Below are positions 1-5,186 of a stretch of DNA of 13,363 bases, piece by piece. Source of the stretch: DATKKX01 sp035542775 (GTDB lineage: Bacteria; Planctomycetota; Phycisphaerae; UBA1845; UTPLA1); assembly GCA_035542775.1 (NCBI GenBank), contig DATKKX010000246.1:1-13363 (forward strand), read 5' to 3'. Made by a program: the position numbers and the translations under genes. Position 1 is the stretch's first letter; each line of letters opens with the position of its first letter. The notes beneath the pieces are model-generated. The model searched no databases and was not told the origin of the DNA. It was given only the letters and a program-made list of their open reading frames with translations.

Positions 1-74
1 CAGATTGCGGCCGCAATCACGCCTGCGGCAATCAAGTCGAACCAGCGGCACGCTGTCAGTCTCCTGCGATCCAT
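1..74 (-). CDS. 5' end of an unidentified gene running off the window
   Basis: Reading leftward from an ATG at 74-72 gives 24 codons open to the window edge. The peptide starts MDRRRLTACRW and continues into a hydrophobic run (FDLIAAGVIAAAI). This is a basic N-terminus followed by a membrane segment, as expected for a signal anchor, a signal peptide or a prepilin-like N-terminus. The canonical prepilin Glu is not visible, so I do not call it a pilin. An AGGAG lies about 12 nt upstream of the ATG and a GAGG lies almost directly against it, so the ribosome site is only fair. The upstream frame is open, so the start is not forced. The function cannot be told from this fragment. The gene diverges from the zinc-ribbon gene at 800. 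Confidence 0.42.
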   Translation of the reverse strand, partial: MDRRRLTACRWFDLIAAGVIAAAI

Positions 75-423
75 ACCCTCAGCATTCTCCTGTTTTGCGG
101 TGTCCTGCCAAGGGTGAATCGAACACGCGGCTGCATTAACAGTAAGTAACAGCTCCTGGAAGAGACCGATCTGTCGCCCTGACAAGGCTTAAGAGGAACG
201 GCCCGCGGCGAAGGACCCAGGGCCCATCCCGGCGCGGCGGAACTGGGCCATCCACTGCCGCCCGCTAGGCCGGGTTTCGTGAGTGTTGGCACGGTGAGTC
301 GTGGAACGCCGTCCCCGATTCCCGCTCCTCACCGGCGTCCCGTCAGCCCCACGCGTCAGCCCACCACCAATCAGCAGCCGATCCGCGTAGTTTGCGCGTA
401 CGACCTCTGCATACTCGCCAGCC

Positions 424-445
424 AAAATCAAAAATCAGAAAATCA
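424..445. repeat. AAAATCA heptamer, three copies
   Basis: AAAATCA occurs at 424-430, 431-437 and 439-445, the last offset by one G. It is an AT-rich micro-repeat inside otherwise C-rich non-coding DNA. It may be a slippage product; no function is evident. Confidence 0.6.
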
Positions 446-641
446 GGGGACGCCACATTCAATTCCCGCCCCTCGCCGCCACCTTCTCCGCCCATGCTTC
501 CGCCCACCGCCAATCCGCACCCGCTCGCAACCCCCGGCCCGGTGAAGGCAATAAACATCTCCCCCACCCGACGATCCATCCGCCCCCGCGCCAAAACCGG
601 CCCCTCGCCGCGCCAACCACCCCAAACCCACGCCCCCTCTG

Positions 642-688
642 TTCATCCGCCCGCCCTTCACATCGCCCGGCGATGTCAAGGCTCATCC
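642..688. repeat. dispersed 47-bp repeat, copy 1
   Basis: This segment matches 1736-1782 in the same orientation at 41 of 47 positions (hand alignment). The invariant core is TCGCCCGGCGATGTCAA. Similarity continues weakly to the left through a CGCCCCC run. The two copies bracket the zinc-ribbon gene at 800-1669. Confidence 0.7.
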
Positions 689-799
689 TTCCCGTGTGCC
701 TCCGCCTGGCCGAGTGCATACAATTCGTCGTGGACCATCGTCGGCTGCCGACGAGCACCCATCAGCAGCGCTGTCGCGCGGCGTCGAAGGAGGCGCCGA

Positions 800-1669
800 A
801 TGCTGAAGCCGCCCAAGCAGAAGCCACGACCGAAGGCGTTCATCGCCGAGGACGTCCCGTGCCAGCACTGCGCCTACAACCTCCGCACGCTGCCCGAGGA
901 CGGCCGCTGCCCGGAGTGCGGCGAGCCGGTCAGATTCTCCTTGCTGCGCGAGCGGTTGCGGTTCGTCGATCCCGTCTGGCTGGGAAAGCTGAAGACTGGG
1001 GCCAAGGTCCCTTTGTACGCGCCGCTGGGTGGCTTGCTTCTCTCTCTGGCAGGCCACGCCGTCTTGGGCCTGTCCGATTATTTTGTGAGCCTATCCAACT
1101 TGAACTGGCTGATCGGCATGACCTCCGTTCTCTCGATTGCGGGCGGCTGTGCAGTGGTGCTATACGGGGTGTGGCTGGTCGCCACTCCCAACGAGATGCT
1201 GCTGGCCCGCGAGACCTGGAAGTCCCCGCGGCGGGTCTTGCGGGCCTGCGTGCTGGTGGCGGCGCTGGGCTTGGGGACGATCGTGGTGGTCTTCGTATTC
1301 CCGCCGGCATGGTGGGCATTGGCCCTGGTGGCCGTGACCATCTCGCCGGTCGGCGTGGTGAGCGTGGCGGGGGTATGGGCGCTGTGTCGATACGTGCAGG
1401 AGCTCGCCGAACGCCTGCCTGATGACCTCACGGAACGCAAGGCCCGAGAGTATCGCACCAACTATGTGATCTGCTGGTTGCTGTCCGCGGGGCCGGGCGC
1501 TGTCGGCTTCGTCGCCTGGGGCGGCCCCATGTGGCTTTTCACGAGTGCGCCGGCCCTCACCGGCGTGGTAGTGCTCGAGGTCGCTTGTCTGTTCTTGCCC
1601 GATCACCTGGTGAAGGGTATCCAATCGCAATTGAACCGGGCTCGCCAACCGGAGAATGAAGGGGCTTGA
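800..1669 (+). CDS. zinc-ribbon polytopic membrane protein, function unknown
   Basis: A 289-residue protein. The open frame extends upstream to 392, but I start at the ATG at 800. An AAGGAGG Shine-Dalgarno (787-793) sits 6 nt before it, and the extension is a Pro/Arg-rich non-coding-like sequence. Residues 21-40 form a compact zinc ribbon with paired cysteines C21/C24 and C37/C40 (CQHC...CPEC), followed by GEPV. About six hydrophobic segments follow, near 71-91, 104-128, 147-167, 170-197, 224-241 and 244-267. Small zinc-ribbon plus multi-TM proteins of this layout (CxYNLRxLPxxGRCPECG) are common in planctomycetes and have no assigned role that I know of. The ribbon should face the cytoplasm at the N-terminus (inference). 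The gene stands alone between two repeat-rich gene-free stretches, so context gives no clue. It is unlikely to be an enzyme; a membrane-bound regulatory or scaffolding role is only a guess. Confidence 0.85.
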   Translation: MLKPPKQKPRPKAFIAEDVPCQHCAYNLRTLPEDGRCPECGEPVRFSLLRERLRFVDPVWLGKLKTGAKVPLYAPLGGLLLSLAGHAVLGLSDYFVSLSNLNWLIGMTSVLSIAGGCAVVLYGVWLVATPNEMLLARETWKSPRRVLRACVLVAALGLGTIVVVFVFPPAWWALALVAVTISPVGVVSVAGVWALCRYVQELAERLPDDLTERKAREYRTNYVICWLLSAGPGAVGFVAWGGPMWLFTSAPALTGVVVLEVACLFLPDHLVKGIQSQLNRARQPENEGA

Positions 1670-1735
1670 GACCCTGTCCGACATGGTCAGGAATGGTAGG
1701 CCGGACGACAGTCACACCAGAGCCGCCCCCCACTC

Positions 1736-1782
1736 TTCATCCGTCTGCCCTTTACGTCGCCCGGCGATGTCAATGGTCATCC
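1736..1782. repeat. dispersed 47-bp repeat, copy 2
   Basis: Second copy of the repeat at 642-688, same orientation, 41 of 47 identical. It starts 66 bp after the stop of the zinc-ribbon gene. Read on the minus strand, four of the six differences fall in third codon positions in the frame reading SPGDVKG. The other minus frames show first- or second-position changes. With only six differences this is weak evidence for either a coding past or chance. Confidence 0.7.
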
Positions 1783-1873
1783 GTCCCCCCCCGCCTCGGC
1801 TGTCGATGTCGATTCTCGACTTTCGGTTCTCGGCCATCCGCCTTTTCTCTCGATCCTTTCCGCCCCCTGCTAT

Positions 1874-1929
1874 CACCCAGCACCCACCACTCACCACTCA
1901 GCACTCAGGACCCAGGACTCAGCACTCAG
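1874..1929. repeat. heptanucleotide tandem array, 8 units
   Basis: Eight uninterrupted 7-bp units, consensus [C/G]AC[C/T]CA[G/C]: CACCCAG, CACCCAC, CACTCAC, CACTCAG, CACTCAG, GACCCAG, GACTCAG, CACTCAG. A truncated ninth (CACTG) ends at 1934. Variation is confined to positions 1, 4 and 7 of the unit. It resembles the heptameric short tandemly repeated repetitive (STRR) sequences described in cyanobacteria. It lies in non-coding DNA. Confidence 0.85.
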
Positions 1930-1950
1930 CACTGTTTCCGCCCTTCCCAC

Positions 1951-1978
1951 TTGCCTTTCTCGAAAGTTAGGCTATAGT
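1951..1978 (+). promoter_or_regulatory. candidate sigma70-like promoter without an obvious gene
   Basis: TTGCCT (1951-1956), 16-nt spacer, TATAGT (1973-1978). The -10 matches consensus at five of six positions. No protein gene begins downstream until 3258, so if real it would drive an untranslated RNA or be an orphan. Based on hexamer resemblance only. Confidence 0.25.
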
Positions 1979-2287
1979 TAGGATTGGGCCCGTGTCCTCC
2001 CCCGCGGCGGACTCCCTGAGCAGCGCAAGCCCGGAACGGCGCCTCCGCGCCCACTGCCCTCCGGGGTTGTCGCTAGATCCGCCACAGGCGAAATGGCCTC
2101 CGGTGCCCGATTGCAGACCGAAGGGCCGATGATGTTGCGCGTCGTTGCGATGGTTTGCACGTAGAAAAACTCGTGGAACCTGCAAATGACCGATAGCCGA
2201 CAACTGACCACCAGGCGCGCGCGGTCGCGGCCTCTTGAACGGGTAAGAGCAGACAGCTATGAGCTGACAGCTTCTGCTGGCTTGCTA

Positions 2288-2307
2288 CAGTTGCCACCAG
2301 TTGCCAC
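2288..2307. repeat. decamer CAGTTGCCAC in two tandem copies
   Basis: Two exact adjacent copies of CAGTTGCCAC (2288-2297, 2298-2307) in non-coding DNA. The period is the same as in the array at 2491-2518 but the unit is unrelated. Confidence 0.6.
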
Positions 2308-2490
2308 GATTTGCTCGCCTTTCTTCCTCGCGCCCTGCGACAACCCCCTCCCGCCCCGCGCACGGCGATCGGAGCCCTTCAATGACCAACAACCAACCAC
2401 TAATGATTGATCATTCCACCCCCTCCCCGGCCCTCATGCCTCTCCTCGCCAGCCAGATGATGTTTGCTAACAAAACTCTAACATCGAATG

Positions 2491-2518
2491 TTTTCAGGGA
2501 AATTCAGGGAAATTCAGG
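2491..2518. repeat. decamer AATTCAGGGA array, nearly three copies
   Basis: Units are TTTTCAGGGA (2491-2500), AATTCAGGGA (2501-2510) and AATTCAGG (2511-2518). It sits in a locally AT-rich patch of an otherwise C-rich stretch. It may be slippage or a set of phased binding sites about one helical turn apart; nothing favours either. Confidence 0.6.
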
Positions 2519-2696
2519 TTGCGCCCGCCTCAGCCGTCACCGGATCAACCCGCCCCAAACCGATAGCAGCCCATTTCACCCCCAAAACCAGAGGCCCCGT
2601 ATTCCCCGTCCAGCCGACGCCTCCCCACTGCCGCACGACCCCGCCCCGCCGTTAACAATCGATAACATTTACTGCCCTTCAGAAAATCGCTGCCTA

Positions 2697-2986
2697 AGTG
2701 GAGCCGGTGCCCTCACCGGCGGCCTGGAGACCTCGCATTACCCGCGACTTTCGTGCGCAATGGCGAGCCCCCCGACCATGTCGTTTGGGTGCGAGCCCGC
2801 CTCGCGCGCCCGCCTCTGGCGGATCGCACCCACACTGCCCAGGGTCCGCCGAAGGCGGATTCACATGTTCCTGCGTCCAACCCGCCCCCCCCACTCCAAT
2901 CGGCCCCTCGCCCCGCCTCCCAGGCGAAATCAATCCCCAAAGTCTGAAAGCCCGGCCCAGCCGCCGACGAGGACGCCGGCTCCACT
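2697..2986. repeat. inverted pair of hairpin (REP-like) repeats bounding about 290 bp
   Basis: The 27 bp at 2697-2723 and the reverse complement of 2960-2986 agree at 23 positions. Each copy folds into a 7-bp stem with a 4-nt loop. In the left copy GCCGGTG (2703-2709) pairs with CACCGGC (2714-2720). In the right copy one T-A pair has become C-G, a compensatory change, and another pair becomes G-T. A shortened relative, AGTGGAGCCGGT, occurs at 3161-3172. Between the copies lie another inverted repeat (TGGGTGCGA 2786-2794 with TCGCACCCA 2824-2832) and a TCCGCC-GAA-GGCGGA hairpin (2845-2859). The layout resembles a REP doublet or MITE. No target-site duplication was recognised. Confidence 0.6.
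2924..2960. repeat. dispersed repeat family B, copy 1
   Basis: The core CCCCAAAGTCTGAAAG followed by CCCGGCCCA is related to 5101-5136, aligned by hand with small gaps. On the minus strand both copies read similarly (FQTLGID here, FQTWGID at the other). It abuts the right-hand hairpin repeat that ends at 2986. Confidence 0.45.
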
Positions 2987-3062
2987 GCGGCGACCCCCGG
3001 CGGTTTGCGACCTCTCGGCGTTCCGGCTTTCTGCTTTCGGCGTGCGGCCCGGCCATGCTCGC

Positions 3063-3092
3063 TTGTAGTCAGCCTCCCGTTTTTCGTAAAAT
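3063..3092 (+). promoter_or_regulatory. candidate promoter for the TPR/heptad-repeat gene
   Basis: TTGTAG (3063-3068), 18-nt spacer, TAAAAT (3087-3092; five of six to the -10 consensus). The -35 box is poor. Use of it would leave a leader of about 160 nt before the ATG at 3258. That leader contains a possible hairpin (CGGCAAAGG 3107-3115 with CCTTTGGCCG 3133-3142, one bulged base). No known riboswitch pattern was recognised. Confidence 0.3.
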
Positions 3093-3257
3093 CGTGGATG
3101 GAACGTCGGCAAAGGGGAAATCCCGTACCAAACCTTTGGCCGTTTCGCGTGTCCAGATACAGTGGAGCCGGTCCAGCGGCTTGTCGCGATTGCGTCCCGC
3201 GGCCGGCCTGACATTTGCGGCGGAACACGCCCGCCGCGTTTCTCCGGAGGAACGGCG

Positions 3258-5000
3258 ATGAATACAACGCCAGGCGTCCCCGTGCGTCGCACCCTTACCT
3301 CCTCCCTGATCGTCATTCTGCTCGTCTGCGCCGGGGCTGCCGCCCAGACGCCCGACAGCGGCGCGGCATCGCAGCCGAACATCCCGACGCTGCCGCCGGG
3401 CACCTCGACGCCGCGGTCGAGCGGCGGTGTTGCCGCCATCGAGAACGCCGCCGACCCCTCCGCCGCGATCGAGGCTTATGCCAAGGCCCGCGCCGACACC
3501 CTCGCCGACCCGCAGCTCGACGCCGCCTATGTCCACCGCATGGTCGCCCTCGGGGCCCCGCACCTCGCTCAGACGCAGGCCAAGGAAGTGGTGGGTCACA
3601 ACCCCAACGACGGCGTCGCCTGGGCCGTGCTGGCCTTCTGTGACGGCGCCATGAACAACACCACCGCGGCGCTGAACGAGCTGACGTCGGCGACCCGCCT
3701 GGCGCCGGATGACGAGTTCGTGCAGTACACCGCGGGCCAGCTCCTGGGCTGGTACGACGCCCTGGGCAAGGCCAGCGACCTGATGCCGGGATTGCCGGAA
3801 AAGCTGCAGTTCATCAAGCAGGATTTCGCCAACCGCCCCGCGTTCGCGGAGACCTACAAAGGCGCGCTTAATTTCTACAAGCAGCAGCCTCCCGCCGGCC
3901 ACTCCGCTGGAGCGTCGCCGGGCGCGTCCGCCGCGGAGGCACCGACCGGGGCACCGGCGGATGCCGGTTCTTCCACGAGTACCCCTGACGATACGAGCGT
4001 GATCACACAAGGCCCGTCGGCGACCGTCAACCAGGACGCTCCGGCCACCGACGCAAACGGGCTGCCGCCGCCCCAGCGATTCATCATCGCCGAGAAAGCG
4101 CCGTTCCGACTCCCGAACGGGCAGACTCTGGTCTTGTTTGACCATAAGGTCGGACACGATCAGGTCCGGTACAAGGTGGATGGCATCGAGTACAAGCCCC
4201 ACGTGGGCGAGACCGTGGCATTCCACGGCGCCAACTACCTGGTGCTTGTCACCTGCACGCGGTGGAAGCTGCTCAAGAAGGACTATGGCCACGACTCGGC
4301 GGAGTTCCAGATCGAGTGCGTCCCGACGCCCGCTACGCAGGCCCCGGCCGATGTCATCGTGAACCCGCCGACCGTTGTCGAGGCGCCGGTGGAGTACGTC
4401 CCGGAGTATTACGGCTCATACGTCGTCCCGACATACTACGCCGCGTATCCGGCCTGGTCAGTCAGCATAGGCTTTGGCTGGGGCTATCCGTGGTGGGGCT
4501 ACGGGGGTTGGCGCGGTTACCACGGCTGGTACGGGTACGGTGGGCGATGGTATGGTCACGGCGGCGACTGGCATGGCCACGGTGGTGACTGGCATGGCCA
4601 CGGCTCCGGCAACCATGTGACGCCGTATGCCCATGGGGGTTATGCTGGCGCATCGCACGGATCCAGCGGTGGGAGTCACGGCTACAGCGGCGGCGCTCAC
4701 AGCTCCAGCGGAGGGGGCCACGGTTACAGTGGTGCCGGTCACGGCTACAGTGGCGGGGGTCACAACTCCAGCGGAGGAAGTCACGCCTACAGCGGTGGCG
4801 GCCGCAGTTTCGGCGGTGTTCGCAGTGTCGGTGGCGGATCGCGAGGCTTTGCCGGCGCGTCGCACGGCTCCAGCGGTGGCGGTCGCACCTTCAGCGGAGC
4901 AGGTCGCGGCTTCAGTGGAGCGGGTCACAGCTTCAGCGGTGTTCGCAGTTTCGGCGGCAGTCGCAGCTTCGGCGGCGGACACGGCGGCCGAGGACGTTGA
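3258..5000 (+). CDS. secreted TPR-like protein with Gly/His-rich heptapeptide-repeat tail
   Basis: A 580-residue protein. The start is the ATG at 3258, 7 nt after GGAGG (3246-3250) and directly before a signal peptide: basic MNTTPGVPVRR, hydrophobic 13-29, likely cleavage after GAAA at about 29. The frame stays open upstream to 3162 but without a signal. Residues 60-205 are Ala-rich helices with TPR-like spacing (AWAVLAFCDGAMNNTTAALNE). A Pro/Ala/Thr linker runs to about 270. Residues 273-356 form a compact domain that I do not recognise, with C333 and C354 possibly paired. Residues 378-430 are Tyr/Trp/Gly-rich. The tail (433-560) is built from heptapeptide repeats, first His-rich, later Arg-rich, and the protein ends GGHGGRGR. 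It is probably periplasmic or surface-exposed. A metal-binding or matrix/adhesive role for the tail is inference. It is convergent with the GH172 gene and no enzymatic function is proposed. Confidence 0.85.
   Translation: MNTTPGVPVRRTLTSSLIVILLVCAGAAAQTPDSGAASQPNIPTLPPGTSTPRSSGGVAAIENAADPSAAIEAYAKARADTLADPQLDAAYVHRMVALGAPHLAQTQAKEVVGHNPNDGVAWAVLAFCDGAMNNTTAALNELTSATRLAPDDEFVQYTAGQLLGWYDALGKASDLMPGLPEKLQFIKQDFANRPAFAETYKGALNFYKQQPPAGHSAGASPGASAAEAPTGAPADAGSSTSTPDDTSVITQGPSATVNQDAPATDANGLPPPQRFIIAEKAPFRLPNGQTLVLFDHKVGHDQVRYKVDGIEYKPHVGETVAFHGANYLVLVTCTRWKLLKKDYGHDSAEFQIECVPTPATQAPADVIVNPPTVVEAPVEYVPEYYGSYVVPTYYAAYPAWSVSIGFGWGYPWWGYGGWRGYHGWYGYGGRWYGHGGDWHGHGGDWHGHGSGNHVTPYAHGGYAGASHGSSGGSHGYSGGAHSSSGGGHGYSGAGHGYSGGGHNSSGGSHAYSGGGRSFGGVRSVGGGSRGFAGASHGSSGGGRTFSGAGRGFSGAGHSFSGVRSFGGSRSFGGGHGGRGR
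4554..4937 (+). repeat. 21-bp coding repeats (heptapeptide units) in three blocks
   Basis: In the tail of the preceding gene the reading frame repeats every 21 bp. Block 1 (4554-4616) has three units, GHGGDWH, GHGGDWH, GHGSGNH. Block 2 (4647-4814) has eight units of the pattern G[GA]x[H]x[YS]S, the last with Arg in place of His. Block 3 (4854-4937) has four units, GASHGSS, GGGRTFS, GAGRGFS, GAGHSFS. Units differ at many synonymous sites, so the array is not very recent. Confidence 0.85.
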
Positions 5001-5186
5001 CCGACGTAAAGCGGCTCACTCAGTCCCATAGAGTGCATCCCCGACACACCTGGTCCCTGGGCAGGAACGATACGGCACGATCGAGCGGCTGCTTTGGTGA
5101 CCAAATCTATGCCCCAAGTTTGAAAACTTGGGCCACGCGACCGTATGCCGCTCACTCCCGTTCAGGCTCCGATCCGCCCTCAACTG
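5001..5186. other. intergenic stretch between convergent genes
   Basis: This 186-bp stretch separates the 3' ends of two convergent genes and should hold their transcription stops. The best stem is the inverted repeat at 5113-5132. It lacks a T-tract on either strand, so it is not a standard intrinsic terminator. No small gene was seen. Confidence 0.5.
5101..5136. repeat. dispersed repeat family B, copy 2, with a 9-bp inverted repeat
   Basis: Relative of 2924-2960. In this copy the centre is a perfect inverted repeat: CCCAAGTTT (5113-5121), GA, AAACTTGGG (5124-5132). In the copy at 2924 the right arm has diverged (AAAGCCCGG). It lies in the convergent intergenic space and could serve as a bidirectional transcription stop, though no T-tract follows. 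Confidence 0.5.

Larger units (their letters stand above)
75..799. other. gene-free stretch, C-rich on the plus strand
   Basis: No open frame here looks like protein. The translations are Pro/Arg/Ser-rich and lack start sites with Shine-Dalgarno sequences. The plus strand is strongly C-skewed: in 481-540 I count 35 C against 9 G. The stretch holds an AAAATCA triplet repeat (424-445) and one copy of a dispersed 47-bp repeat (642-688). A TACAAT hexamer at 719-724 could be the -10 box of the gene at 800, but I find no convincing -35 box. The stretch must also contain the promoter for the leftward gene at 74; I could not place it. Confidence 0.6.
1670..3257. other. 1.6-kb gene-free, repeat-rich stretch
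   Basis: No frame here has coding character. The longest open frames translate to Pro/Arg/Ser-rich sequences without domains, signal peptides or good ribosome sites. The plus strand is C-rich in most of it. It contains a copy of the 47-bp repeat, a heptamer tandem array, two decamer tandem repeats, an inverted pair of hairpin repeats, a copy of a second dispersed repeat, and candidate promoters at 1951-1978 and 3063-3092. The part from about 1985 to 2170 is less skewed. I could not match it to RNase P, tmRNA, SRP or 6S RNA signatures by eye. Decayed genes or an unrecognised RNA cannot be excluded. Confidence 0.6.

Noticed and set aside
392..799. In-frame upstream extension of the zinc-ribbon gene
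   Set aside because: Pro/Arg-rich translation with an Arg run, no ribosome site, C-rich non-coding composition; the ATG at 800 has an ideal AAGGAGG.
1673..1691. Terminator hairpin after the zinc-ribbon gene (CCTGTCC / GGTCAGG)
   Set aside because: The stem contains a T-T mismatch and no T-tract follows; too weak to call.
1985..2170. 6S, RNase P, tmRNA or SRP RNA gene
   Set aside because: None of the conserved motifs of these RNAs could be found by eye; kept only as a speculative unassigned RNA.
2301..3068. 255-codon plus-strand open frame in the repeat-rich stretch
   Set aside because: Pro/Arg/Ser-rich low-complexity translation spanning several repeats, no Shine-Dalgarno or domain.
3069..4292. 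407-codon minus-strand open frame
   Set aside because: It is antisense to the signal-peptide/TPR gene and has an Arg/Gly/Val-rich translation and no recognisable start context.
4554..4937. CRISPR-like array
   Set aside because: The 21-bp periodicity has no unique spacers and is in frame within a protein gene; it encodes heptapeptide repeats.
5113..5132. Intrinsic terminator between the convergent genes
   Set aside because: The stem is good but no T-tract follows on either strand, so it is reported as a repeat with only a possible termination role.
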